A DNA stretch of 64,000 bases, taken from NCBI RefSeq assembly GCF_030687495.1, contig NZ_CP117435.1, positions 2,298,501 to 2,362,500 of the forward strand, in the 5' to 3' direction. Every line of letters starts with the position of its first letter. Position 1 is the first letter of the stretch. The DNA is from Pseudomonas sp. FP453. Lineage in GTDB: Bacteria; Pseudomonadota; Gammaproteobacteria; Pseudomonadales; Pseudomonadaceae. The translations under genes and the position numbers were made by a program. This document shows positions 10,017-18,257 of the stretch, one piece after another. The notes under the pieces are model-generated. The model ran no database searches. It worked only from the letters and a program-made list of their open reading frames with translations, and was not told the DNA's origin.

Positions 10017-11030
10017 TCAGAGCAGTCCGGCCTGGGTCATCAACGCCACGGCTTTTTTGCTGTTGAGCTTGGACGCATCCACCTCTGGCGCGTCCAGCTG
10101 CGCCAGCGGCACCAGCTTGGGGTTGGACTGGGCGTTTTGGCCGACGGCGTACTCGAACGAATTGCCGTCCTTGAGGATCGCCTGGCCGTCTTTGCCGGTG
10201 ATCCACTTCACGAAGGCCTGGGCCTGTTCCTGATGTTTGCTGGAAGCCAGCACGCCGGCGCCGGAAATGCTCACAAACGCGCCCGGGTCCTGGTGCTTGA
10301 AGTAATGCAGCTGGGTGTTCTTGCTGTTTTCGCCGGTCTTGGATTGATCGACAAAGCTGTAGTAGTGATAGATCACACCGCTGTCCACCTGGCCGGCGTT
10401 GACCGCCTTGAGCACGGCACTGTTGCCACGGTAGATGCTGGCGTTGGCCTTCATCGCCTTGAGCCAGTCGAGGGTGGCGGCTTCGCCTTTGAGCTCCAGC
10501 ACAGCGGCGACGATGGCCTGGAAGTCGGCACCGGCGGGGGAGGCGGCCCAGCGGCCTTTCCAGTCAGGGGACGCGAGATCCAGCAGCGACTTGGGCAAGT
10601 CGGCTTCCTTGAGCTTGCTCGGGTTGTACACAAACACCGTGGAACGCGCGGCAATGCCGATCCACTTGCCATGGGCCGGGCGGTAGGCGGCGTCCACTTG
10701 TTCCAGGGTGGCAGGCGCCACCGGCGCGAACAGCCCGGCGTTGTCCACCAGCACCATGGCCGGCGAGTTCTCGGTGAGGAACACATCGGCGGGAGAGGCC
10801 GCGCCTTCCTGCACGATCTGGTTGCCCATCTCGGTGTCGTCGCCGTTGCGGATCGTCACCGGAATCCCGGTCTCCTGGGTGAACCCCTCGACCCACGCCT
10901 TGGTGAGGCTTTCGTGCTGGGCGTTGTACACCACGATGCCCACCGAATCGGCGGCATAGACATGCCCGGCGCTGAGCAGGGCAGTGGTGAGCAGGGCTGT
11001 TTTGAGGAAAGACGGAAGACGAGTGGTCAT
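10017..11030 (-). CDS. Iron(III) ABC transporter periplasmic binding protein (FbpA-like)
   Basis: Periplasmic ferric-binding protein of 337 residues. The ATG at 11030 (MTTRLPSF) gives a clean signal peptide cleaved after VYA|ADS, and GGAG lies upstream. The mature protein begins with the family hallmark IVVYNAQHESL and has a tyrosine-rich IYHYYSF segment around residue 220, matching the adjacent iron-coordinating tyrosines of FbpA/AfuA proteins. First gene of the binding protein-permease-ATPase operon. A weak Fur-like site lies about 65 bases upstream, consistent with iron repression. Confidence 0.92.
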   Translation of the reverse strand: MTTRLPSFLKTALLTTALLSAGHVYAADSVGIVVYNAQHESLTKAWVEGFTQETGIPVTIRNGDDTEMGNQIVQEGAASPADVFLTENSPAMVLVDNAGLFAPVAPATLEQVDAAYRPAHGKWIGIAARSTVFVYNPSKLKEADLPKSLLDLASPDWKGRWAASPAGADFQAIVAAVLELKGEAATLDWLKAMKANASIYRGNSAVLKAVNAGQVDSGVIYHYYSFVDQSKTGENSKNTQLHYFKHQDPGAFVSISGAGVLASSKHQEQAQAFVKWITGKDGQAILKDGNSFEYAVGQNAQSNPKLVPLAQLDAPEVDASKLNSKKAVALMTQAGLL

Positions 11031-11094
11031 GCGGTGAGCGCTCCGGTTTTTTATGGCTGCACGGGAAGTCCGCTGGTGGTCGATTGAGACTAGA

Positions 11095-11113
11095 CCAATA
11101 GGAATCATTTGCA
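11095..11113. promoter_or_regulatory. Possible Fur box upstream of the iron ABC operon
   Basis: Read on the minus strand this is TGCAAATGATTCCTATTGG, with AATGATTCCTATT resembling part of the Fur consensus GATAATGATAATCATTATC. It lies 65 bases before the binding-protein start. The match is partial and rests on motif resemblance plus operon function. Confidence 0.35.
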
Positions 11114-11257
11114 TGTTTGGGCGCGGCGAATGTAGAGCGAGGAATGAGAAAAAAACGTCAAAGAAACGGTTAACAAATGTGATGGGGGCTATCAGACACT
11201 GCCGATTCCAGAGGGGATGGCTGGTGTGCCTATTTTTTGAGCCAGACGCAATTCAAA

Positions 11258-11347
11258 TGTGGGAGCTGGCTTGCCTGCGATAGCTGTGGATCAGCCAGCA
11301 TTTTAGGCGACTGATACACCGCTATCGCAGGCAAGCCAGCTCCCACA
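11258..11347. repeat. REP pair next to the DUF3077/DUF6124-like gene, copy 1
   Basis: Inverted REP pair (TGTGGGAGCTGGCTTGCC / GGCAAGCCAGCTCCCACA). The 45 bases to its left (about 11213-11257) match the spacer that recurs between REP units at 12093-12409, so this unit belongs to the same array, interrupted by the small gene. The rest of the 11031-11351 spacer holds only the possible Fur box. Confidence 0.85.
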
Positions 11348-11351
11348 TTTT

Positions 11352-11648
11352 TTAACCGTGTTTCAGGCAGTTGATCGAGCGATCCACCGTGGTCCGGGCA
11401 ATCTCCAGTAGGTGCCACACCGCCAAAATCTTCGCTCGTTCGGGGCTCTCCAGCTGTTCACCACAATCCAGCGCAGTGGCCGACGCGCTATCGAGCAAAC
11501 TGGCGGTGTAGAGCAGGGCATCCTCGAAGCTCAAGTCTTCGTTGACCGAGTGGAAACCTTGGGTGGGCAGGTAATGATCGATGGCGCGGTTGAAGGCGGC
11601 GCGATCTTTGGCGGGGTCGAAGGGTGGATCGGGGACAACCTTGTTCAT
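11352..11648 (-). CDS. DUF3077/DUF6124-like small protein, copy 1
   Basis: Protein of 98 residues of a Pseudomonas-restricted type. The N-terminus (MNKVVPDPPFDPAKDRAA) is followed by a helical domain (FEDALLYTASLLDSASATAL, then a conserved leucine-rich C-terminal helix with ARTTVDRSINCL). It has no signal peptide or membrane segment. The domain pattern resembles DUF3077/DUF6124, whose function is unknown. A near-identical copy lies at 43715-44011. GGAG is eight bases before the ATG. Both copies share a long structured leader, and both lie between REP elements. The shared leader suggests post-transcriptional control of this gene. Confidence 0.85.
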   Translation of the reverse strand: MNKVVPDPPFDPAKDRAAFNRAIDHYLPTQGFHSVNEDLSFEDALLYTASLLDSASATALDCGEQLESPERAKILAVWHLLEIARTTVDRSINCLKHG

Positions 11649-11688
11649 GGTGTATCTCCAACTGGTAGGTAAGGAGCCGATCCCTTCG

Positions 11689-11845
11689 CGACTAAACGAG
11701 GGTGGCGGCTGTACGCAGGTTAGTCGACCGGCCAGTTGGCTCCGGCGCACCCGAAGGTGCCCTGCGCACAGCCACCATGAACACGGTGACAGCTTGCGCA
11801 CAACTGGATGTCGGGCGACTAAACCCGATCACTGATAAGCAGTGA
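11689..11845 (-). ncRNA. C4-antisense-like structured leader RNA, copy 1
   Basis: Read on the minus strand, the arm at 11776-11761 (GGTGGCTGTGCGCAGG) pairs over all 16 positions, with two G-U pairs, to 11719-11704 (CCTGCGTACAGCCGCC). The loop holds a hairpin with a cUUCGg tetraloop (11760-11747, GCACC-UUCG-GGUGC) and the sequence CGACTAAC. That octamer is complementary, with one bulged base, to GTTTAGTCG at 11824-11816 and again at 11697-11689, about 40 bases before the gene start. A further hairpin (TCACTG/CAGTGA) lies at 11845-11829. The UUCG orientation sets the strand. The architecture resembles phage P1/P4 C4 antisense RNA from memory; no database search was done. Confidence 0.6.
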
Positions 11846-11990
11846 CGGACCGCAGACTAGCCACCGATTCCAGCAGGCACAAGGCGGCAGGGATTGTCTA
11901 GGAAACGTCCTGCAATTTAAAGCGACACGGCTTGCTGGCCCTTTACAAACCATGACAAAACGCCAGCAACCCACCCAAGCCCCCTGATGC
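11846..11990 (-). promoter_or_regulatory. Conserved region upstream of the C4-like leader, copy 1
   Basis: About 140 bases beyond the structured leader are nearly identical to 44213-44338, including an AT-containing block (TTTAAATTGCAGGACG on the minus strand). Conservation across two copies in unrelated surroundings suggests this is the promoter part of the cassette. No convincing -35/-10 pair could be chosen by eye. Confidence 0.45.
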
Positions 11991-12003
11991 ATGGAGATCA
12001 AAA

Positions 12004-12500
12004 TGTGGGAGCTGGCTTGCCTGCGAAAGCGGTGGTTCGGCTGGCATTTTTGGCGACTGACACGCCGCCATCGCGGGCAAGCCGGCTCCCACAGGGGATG
12101 GCTGGTGTGCCTATTTCTTGAGCCAGGCGCAATTCAAATGTGGGAGCTGGCTTGCCTGCGAAAGCGGTGGTTCGGCTGGCATTTTTGGCGACTGACACGC
12201 CGCCATCGCGGGCAAGCCGGCTCCCACAGGGGATGGCTGGTGTGCCTATTTCTTGAGCCAGGCGCAATTCAAATGTGGGAGCTGGCTTGCCTGCGAAAGC
12301 GGTGGTTCGGCTAGCATTTTTGGTGACTGACACGCCGCCATCGCGGGCAAGCCCGCTCCCACAGGGGATTGCGGGTGTGCCTATTTTTTGAGCCAGGCAC
12401 ATATCCAAATGTGGGAGCTGGCTTGCCTGCGATAGCGGTAGTTCGGCTAGCATTTTTGGCTACTGGCACACCGCCTTCGCGAGCAAGCCCGCTCCCACAT
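12004..12500. repeat. Tandem array of four REP pairs, period about 135 bases
   Basis: REP pairs begin at 12004, 12139, 12274 and 12410, giving periods of 135, 135 and 136 bases. Each unit is TGTGGGAGCTGGCTTGCC..., a variable centre, its inverse, and a spacer ending in a conserved TTGAGCCAGGC. The first three units are almost identical, which points to recent tandem duplication. Open frames through it are repetitive and are not genes. With the C4-like leader this accounts for the gene-free stretch 11649-12632. Confidence 0.9.
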
Positions 12501-12632
12501 TGGATCTCCAGTGTTTGGAGGGACGATCCTGACATGACGAATTTTCACCACTGGGCTGACGAGCTTTCGCTTTTGGCTATCCCACAGGCCACGTTAAATC
12601 GCTGCCTTCGTTTCCCCTCTCAGCCGAGCCCC

Positions 12633-13481
12633 ATGGATAACTCAAACATCGCTATCACCCTGGTCCTGATCTCCGCCTTCCTGCACGCCACCTGGAACGC
12701 TGTTGTCCGTGCCGGAAGCAGCCGTTTCATGACCCTGGCCATGGTCGATGGCACGGCGCTGCTGATCTGCCTGGCCGCGCTGCCGATGGTCAATCTGCCG
12801 AGCCCGGAGGTATGGGATTATGTGGTGATTTCGGTGGTGCTCAATACGATCTATCGACTGTTTCTGATCAAAGCGTACGAAACGGGCGACTTTGGCCAGG
12901 TCTATCCGGTGATGCGCGGTGTACCGCCTGTTTTGGTCGCGCTGTTTTCCTACTTCATGTTGCATGAACAACTGTCGTTTCAGGCGATGGTGGGTGTGCT
13001 GCTGATTTGTGGGGGGATTATCAGCCTGACGTTTGTTCGCAAGATGACGGCGCACATGTTCAAGCCGATTCTGATGGCGGTGTGTGCCGGGGCCTTCATA
13101 GCGTCCTACACGGTGGTGGATGCCAAAGGGGTCAGGGCCAGTGAGACGGTGCTGCAATACATCATCTATCTGACGGTGTTCCAAAGCATCCCCATCCCGC
13201 TGCTGGCGTTTATCAAGCAGCGTTCGGCGCTTGCGCAAGCGGTTCGGAACCATTGGCGAATGGGTGCGATGGGGGGTGTGTTTTACCTGGCATCCTACGG
13301 CCTGGTGCTGTTCGCGCTGTCGTTGGACGCGGTTGCCAAGGTCTCAGCGCTGCGCGAAACCAGTGTTATTATCGGCGCGATCATCGCCGCGCTGTTCTTT
13401 CATGAACGCTTCGGCTGGCGGCGGATGCTTTCGGCGTTCGTCATTGTTTGCGGGATCATCCTGATCAAAGTGAGCGCTTGA
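12633..13481 (+). CDS. EamA/DMT-family transporter
   Basis: Predicted inner-membrane transporter of 282 residues with about ten hydrophobic helices in two EamA repeats. The N-terminal helix has the family-typical LHATWNAVVR. The ATG at 12633 is chosen because membrane helix 1 begins directly after it; the longer frame runs back through the REP array. EamA proteins usually export metabolites or amino acids, but the substrate here is unknown. The stop overlaps the start of the LysR gene by one base (TGATG), so the two are an operon. Confidence 0.87.
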   Translation: MDNSNIAITLVLISAFLHATWNAVVRAGSSRFMTLAMVDGTALLICLAALPMVNLPSPEVWDYVVISVVLNTIYRLFLIKAYETGDFGQVYPVMRGVPPVLVALFSYFMLHEQLSFQAMVGVLLICGGIISLTFVRKMTAHMFKPILMAVCAGAFIASYTVVDAKGVRASETVLQYIIYLTVFQSIPIPLLAFIKQRSALAQAVRNHWRMGAMGGVFYLASYGLVLFALSLDAVAKVSALRETSVIIGAIIAALFFHERFGWRRMLSAFVIVCGIILIKVSA

Positions 13482-14464
13482 TGGCCCAACGTCCGCCCCC
13501 TACACCCATGCTGCAAGCCTTTGTCAGTGCCGCAAAAACCGGCAGCTTTGCGCGTGCGGCTGCTGAGCTGAACCTGACCGCCAGCGCCATCAGCCATCAA
13601 ATTGCAGGGTTGGAGGAGTGGTGGGGCGTGCAGCTTTTCGAGCGGCATTCGCGGGGCGTCAAGCTGACGGTAGCGGGGCAGGCGCTATTGCCGGTCACCG
13701 ATGGGTTTTTCAAGGCTCTTGAGCAGGTACTGCATTCGCTTAACCCCAATAAATCCCAGCCGCTTTATCTTTCCTGCACGTCCTCGCTCTGTTCGACTTG
13801 GTTGATTCCCAGAATGCATGGCTCTCACACCGAGGCCTCATTCAACCTTGATCTGGTGTTGACCAGCGCGGATATGCACAGCGCCAACCTCGGCGCTCAT
13901 CAGTTCGATGTCGCGATTGTGATGGGGTACGGCGAGTATCCAGATCATCATGCTGAATTGCTGATGCGTGACGCAGTGTTCCCTGTGTGCTCGCCGCAGT
14001 TCTTGAAGGCCCACGGTGATATCGCATTGGCGGACATCCCACAGTACCCGCTGATTCATCGCGTTGACGATCAAGTGTGCCCAGGATGGGAAAGCTGGTT
14101 CGCGTTCCAGGGGTTGGCTGCGCCGCCGTATCATCATGGGCCGCGCTTCCCGGATTCCAGCCTGGCTATCAGCCTGGCGTTGAAAGGTGACGGGATTGCC
14201 TTGGGCCGCACAGCGTTGGTGTACGACGCATTGAAGGACGGTTCTTTAGTCGCCTTGAACGGTCCTGTGATGATGTCGCCCGCGGCGTACTACCTTATTT
14301 GCCGGAATGGGCGACAGTCAGAACCGAATATCGCCCGGATGTTTGACTGGCTCAAACATCAGGCACAAGTCTATGTGCAGGATGTGCAGGTTCAATATCC
14401 GCAGCTGAACGAAATCACACCCGCCCCACCAATTCCACCCGACACCCCGGCCCGGCATCACTGA
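13481..14464 (+). CDS. LysR-family transcriptional regulator (GcvA-like)
   Basis: LysR-type regulator of 327 residues. The N-terminal winged HTH (about 10-70) reads LQAFVSAAKTGSFARAAAEL and LTASAISHQIAGLEEWWGVQLF, followed by an effector-binding domain to about residue 300. GcvA-type wording (WWGVQLFERHSRGVKLT) is evident. The ATG overlaps the transporter stop, so translation is coupled, and the regulator probably controls its own transporter operon. The C-terminal proline-rich tail (PAPPIPPDTPA) is unusual but short. Confidence 0.9.
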   Translation: MAQRPPPTPMLQAFVSAAKTGSFARAAAELNLTASAISHQIAGLEEWWGVQLFERHSRGVKLTVAGQALLPVTDGFFKALEQVLHSLNPNKSQPLYLSCTSSLCSTWLIPRMHGSHTEASFNLDLVLTSADMHSANLGAHQFDVAIVMGYGEYPDHHAELLMRDAVFPVCSPQFLKAHGDIALADIPQYPLIHRVDDQVCPGWESWFAFQGLAAPPYHHGPRFPDSSLAISLALKGDGIALGRTALVYDALKDGSLVALNGPVMMSPAAYYLICRNGRQSEPNIARMFDWLKHQAQVYVQDVQVQYPQLNEITPAPPIPPDTPARHH

Positions 14465-14491
14465 CCGTCAGCTGCAAATCATGCAACCGTG

Positions 14492-14523
14492 CCACCGCTA
14501 TCGCAGGCAAGCCAGCTCCCACA
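14492..14523. repeat. Single REP sequence
   Basis: One REP half (GGCAAGCCAGCTCCCACA) without a partner, after the LysR gene. Confidence 0.7.
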
Positions 14524-14565
14524 GTTGAGCTGTATTGATACGACTGGTAGTGCCCGGCTCCAGTC

Positions 14566-14677
14566 GATCGTTCCCACGCTCTGCGTGGGAATGCATCCCC
14601 GGACGCTCTGCGTCCGTTCTGAAGGCGTGACGCAGAGTGTCACCGGCGGCATTCCCACGCAGAGCGTGGGAACGATC
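14566..14677. repeat. Large palindromic repeat with GATCGTTCCCACGC arms
   Basis: The arms GATCGTTCCCACGCTCTGCG and its inverse bound about 110 bases that contain further inverted ACGCTCTGCGT / ACGCAGAG segments, so the whole folds as nested hairpins. The arms match the small repeat at 1626-1656. It lies between convergent genes and may act in transcription termination. Confidence 0.75.
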
Positions 14678-14689
14678 ATCTGGCCAGTG

Positions 14690-16021
14690 TCAGCGCATAT
14701 GCAAAATGATCGGGCTGCTACTGGCCGGATCGGTATGCCCGCGCAACTTGCCCACCGCCTGCGCATCCACCGCGCCGCCGTGGTTGCCCCAGGTGATGCG
14801 CATATAGCTGAGGACTTCAGCAATTTCCTGGTCCGACAGCTGCTCACGAAACGCCGGCATGCGATAGGCGTCCGGCACACCCGCCGCCACCACCCGTTGC
14901 GAGCCGTTGAGGGTGATGTTGATCGCCGAGGCGCTTTCCTTGGCGAGGGCCGAGGTGGCGCCGGCCAGCGGTGGCATCCACTCGGGTTGGCCCTTGCCGT
15001 CCAGGCCATGGCAGGACGCGCAACGGGTCGCATAGGTGTGGGCGCCCGGGCCGGTGCTGGCGGTGGCTGGCTGGTATTGCCACGGCGTGCCGTCACGCTG
15101 TGGGTCGCCGGGCAGGGACTTGAGGTAGCGGGCGATGGCGCCCAAATCGTCGTCCTGCATGAACTGGGTGGAGTTGTTGAACGCTTCGGTCATCGAGCCG
15201 TAGACCACCGCGTGGGCGTTGCGCCCGGTCTTGAGGAATTGCACGATCTGCGGCTCGCTCCAGCGTCCCAACCCGGTGTTGGGGTCCTGGCGCAGGCTCG
15301 GTGCGTACCAGCCGTCGAGCAGGGCGCCGGCGAGGAACGGCGCGCCGGATTCGTCCAGCGCCTTCTCGTTGAACGCCAACCCGCGCGGCGTGTGGCAACT
15401 GCCGCAGTGGCCGGGGCCTTGCACGATATACGCGCCACGGTTCCACAGGGCGTCCTGTTCGGGTTTGGCCGCGTAGGGTGTGCTCGGCGCGAAAACACCG
15501 TTCCACAGCGCGATGGGCCAGCGCAGGTTGAGCGGCCAGGGGATGTCGCTGGGGATGTTCGGCTCGCTGGCCGGTTGCACGCCTTTCATGAAGAACGCGT
15601 ACAGCGCACGAATGTCGTCGTCGCTGAGCTTCACGTAAGACGGGTAGGGCATCGCCGGATACAGCCGGCGTCCGTCCGGTGTCACGCCATGGCGCACCGC
15701 ACGGTCGAAATCGGCCAGGGTGTAGCCACCGATACCGTGCTCCCGGTCCGGGGTGATATTGGTGGCGTGAATCGCCCCCAACGGCGTGGCCATCTCCAGG
15801 CCGCCAGCGAACGGCGTCTTGCCCGGCAGGCTGTGGCAGGCCACACAGTCACTGAGCCGGGCGACGTACTCGCCGCGGCTGACCAATGCGGCGTCAGCAC
15901 TTTGTGTTTGTTCAAAAGGCGAAGCGGGCTGGCGGGTGACATACCAGGCCAGCACGCCTGCGGCGACCAGGCAGGGCAGCACCAGCCAGCCTGCGGTTCT
16001 TGCGAATCGACGGTTGTTCAT
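14690..16021 (-). CDS. Tri-haem cytochrome c subunit of a periplasmic dehydrogenase
   Basis: Membrane-anchored periplasmic cytochrome c of 443 residues. After an N-terminal hydrophobic anchor (about 11-28) there are three haem-binding CXXCH motifs (CVACH, CGSCH, CASCH), one per cytochrome domain, with downstream Met-containing ligand segments such as YPAMPYPSY. This is the layout of the cytochrome subunit of aldehyde, gluconate and nicotinate-type dehydrogenases. The ATG at 16021 has AGGA upstream and starts 16 bases after the Mo-subunit gene ends. It would pass electrons from the Mo/Fe-S subunits to the respiratory chain. Confidence 0.9.
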   Translation of the reverse strand: MNNRRFARTAGWLVLPCLVAAGVLAWYVTRQPASPFEQTQSADAALVSRGEYVARLSDCVACHSLPGKTPFAGGLEMATPLGAIHATNITPDREHGIGGYTLADFDRAVRHGVTPDGRRLYPAMPYPSYVKLSDDDIRALYAFFMKGVQPASEPNIPSDIPWPLNLRWPIALWNGVFAPSTPYAAKPEQDALWNRGAYIVQGPGHCGSCHTPRGLAFNEKALDESGAPFLAGALLDGWYAPSLRQDPNTGLGRWSEPQIVQFLKTGRNAHAVVYGSMTEAFNNSTQFMQDDDLGAIARYLKSLPGDPQRDGTPWQYQPATASTGPGAHTYATRCASCHGLDGKGQPEWMPPLAGATSALAKESASAINITLNGSQRVVAAGVPDAYRMPAFREQLSDQEIAEVLSYMRITWGNHGGAVDAQAVGKLRGHTDPASSSPIILHMR

Positions 16022-16037
16022 GGGCAATTCCTGGCGG

Positions 16038-18257
16038 TTAGCTGAAGGTGTGACGGCTCATGGGCAGGCTGCGGATGCGCTGGCCGGTCAACTGCGCCAC
16101 CGCATTGGCCACGGCCGGTGCGACGGCCGGCAACGGCGGTTCGCCGATGCCACCCATCTTTTCGCCACTCTCGACGATCCGCACATGCACCCGCGCCATC
16201 CGCGACGGCGGCAGGATCGGGTACAGGTCGTAGTTGCGCGCCCGTGGCTTGCCGTCGATAAACACCGCTTCCTCCAGCAGCGTCTGGGACAAGCCCAGCG
16301 CCACCGCGCCATTCACCTGGGCTTCGACAATTGCCGGGTTGACGATGCTGCCCGGGTCAATCGCTTCCCAGATGTCATGCACCTTGACCTGGCCCTGTTC
16401 AATCGACACTTCGGCGATCACCGCCGCGTGGGAACCAAACGGCGACGCCATGGCCACGCCGCGCGCCCGGCGGCTGCCGTCTGCGGTGGTGAACGGCCCA
16501 CGTTTCCAACCGCCGGACAACTCGCCCACCGCTTGCAGCAGGGTGGTCAGCCGTGGGTTGTCGCGCAGCAGCAGGTGCAGGCGCAACTCATAGGGATCGT
16601 GGCCGCCTTTGTCGGCCAGCTCATCGAGAAACGCTTCATAGAAAAAGTCATTCAGCGAATTGCCCACCGAACGCCAGTAGCCCAGCATCGCCGGGCCCTT
16701 GACGTAGATCTGCGCAATGCGTTTGTTGGGGATGGCATACGACTTGCCCGACAACCCTTCCAACGCCGTGGGGTCGAGTTTGTCGCCCTGTTTGCCGGCA
16801 ATCGCTTCGGTCGGGCCTTCGGTGGCGCTCACCGCCTCGATGGCCACGGGAAAGCCTTTTTCATCCAGCGCGGCGCGGAATTTGACCACCGCCACCGGGC
16901 GCAGCACATCGCGCAGGAATTCTTCTTCGCGGCTCCAGATCAGCTTGATTGGCCGGCCGACCGCCTTGGCCAGCGCGATGGCCTGGGGATACGGACTGGC
17001 GGAGTCATACAGGAAGTGCCGGCCAAAAAAGCCGCCGAGCAACGGCGAGTGCAGATTGACCTGCGCCGGGTCGAGACCGGCGCGCTTGGCGATGTCGGCG
17101 CGGAACATGTCCGGCGCCTGGTTGGGCAGCCAGATGTCCAGCGTGCCGTCGGCGTTGAAGCGGGCGAGGGCGGACGGCGGTTCCAGCTGGGCGTGGTTGA
17201 CGTATTGGTTGTGGTAGGTGGCCTCGACGCGGGTCTTGGCGCCTTTCAGCGCGGCGGCGACATCGCCTTCGTTTTCATCGTCACGGGCTGGGCCTTGCTG
17301 GGCCGCGAGCACGTCGCGCCAGCCATCGCTGGAAAAGTCGGCGGGCATCACCCGCACGTTGGCGTCGGCACCGGCTTCCTGCCAATCGACCTGGATCGCC
17401 TCCACCGCACGCTTGGCGTGCCACCAACGTTCGGCCACCACCGCCACGGCGCCAGGCAACTGGTGCACCGAATGCACGCCTTTCATGCCTTCGACCTGCG
17501 CCTGGTTGCGCAGGCTGCCTACGGTCATGCCCAGGCGCGGCGCGTGTTGCACGGCGGCGTGGAGCATGCCGTCGACCTTCAAGTCGATGCTGTATTGCGC
17601 CTTGCCGGTGGATTTGTCGTAGGCATCGACGCGGCGCACCGGTTTGCCGATCCAGCGGAACTGGCTCGGATCACGCAGGGTGATGGTGGCCGGGTCCGGC
17701 ACCGGCATGTCCAGGGCGCGCCCGGCCAACTCGCCGTAGCCCAGGGAGCGCCCGGACGCGGCGTGTACCACGCGGCCGGGTTGGGTGCTCAGTTCGGCCA
17801 GCGGCACGTTCAATTGCTCGGCGCCGGCCTGTAACAACATGGCCCGCGCCAATGCACCGAGGCGGCGCATGGTCGGGTAGCTCATGCGCACCGACATGCT
17901 GCCGCCGGTGATGCGCATGCCGTTTTCCATCACCACATAGGCTTCGCCAGGCGGCGCGGCTTCGACAGTGAATGTGGCGGGGTCGGCGTCCAGTTCTTCG
18001 CCGACAATCTGCGCCATCGCCGTGTGCGTGCCTTGCCCACCTTCCATAAACGGGCTGAGCAAGCGCACGCTGCCGTCCGGGCGAATCTCCAGGAACGCCG
18101 GCACCTGGGTGCCACGTTCGGCGGTGGCGGCCTGCACCCTGGGCGAACCCAGCGGCAAACCGAAGCCGATCACCAGCGCACCCACCGCCGTACTCGCGAG
18201 GAAATGCCGGCGCGACAGGTTCACCGGGCCATCGAAAAAGTCATCGCGCGTCTTCAT
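16038..18257 (-). CDS. Periplasmic molybdenum hydroxylase large subunit (IorB-like)
   Basis: Xanthine-dehydrogenase-family large subunit of 739 residues binding the Mo-pterin cofactor. A twin-arginine signal (LSRRHFLAS) at the N-terminus indicates folded export. Conserved segments include GGFFGRHFLYDSA and, near the C-terminus, GGIGEPPLPAVAPAVANAV, whose Glu is the expected catalytic base. Family relatives are isoquinoline 1-oxidoreductase beta subunits and Fe-S/Mo aldehyde dehydrogenases; N-heterocycle or aldehyde oxidation is therefore likely, but the substrate is not readable. The ATG overlaps the small-subunit stop by one base (TGATG). Confidence 0.92.
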   Translation of the reverse strand: MKTRDDFFDGPVNLSRRHFLASTAVGALVIGFGLPLGSPRVQAATAERGTQVPAFLEIRPDGSVRLLSPFMEGGQGTHTAMAQIVGEELDADPATFTVEAAPPGEAYVVMENGMRITGGSMSVRMSYPTMRRLGALARAMLLQAGAEQLNVPLAELSTQPGRVVHAASGRSLGYGELAGRALDMPVPDPATITLRDPSQFRWIGKPVRRVDAYDKSTGKAQYSIDLKVDGMLHAAVQHAPRLGMTVGSLRNQAQVEGMKGVHSVHQLPGAVAVVAERWWHAKRAVEAIQVDWQEAGADANVRVMPADFSSDGWRDVLAAQQGPARDDENEGDVAAALKGAKTRVEATYHNQYVNHAQLEPPSALARFNADGTLDIWLPNQAPDMFRADIAKRAGLDPAQVNLHSPLLGGFFGRHFLYDSASPYPQAIALAKAVGRPIKLIWSREEEFLRDVLRPVAVVKFRAALDEKGFPVAIEAVSATEGPTEAIAGKQGDKLDPTALEGLSGKSYAIPNKRIAQIYVKGPAMLGYWRSVGNSLNDFFYEAFLDELADKGGHDPYELRLHLLLRDNPRLTTLLQAVGELSGGWKRGPFTTADGSRRARGVAMASPFGSHAAVIAEVSIEQGQVKVHDIWEAIDPGSIVNPAIVEAQVNGAVALGLSQTLLEEAVFIDGKPRARNYDLYPILPPSRMARVHVRIVESGEKMGGIGEPPLPAVAPAVANAVAQLTGQRIRSLPMSRHTFS

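Noticed and set aside
11690..11780. Short peptide frame (MVAVRRAPSGAP...) inside the C4-like leader
   Set aside because: It begins inside the base-paired stem, and the reading frame changes after the loop between the two copies, so the RNA and not a peptide is conserved.
11991..12314. Open frame of 107 codons with repeating MWELACLRKRW units
   Set aside because: It is the translation of the tandem REP array; the repeat period and palindromes explain it fully.
12004..12500. CRISPR-like regular repeats
   Set aside because: The repeated units are REP palindromes with nearly identical spacers; there are no unique spacers and no cas genes.
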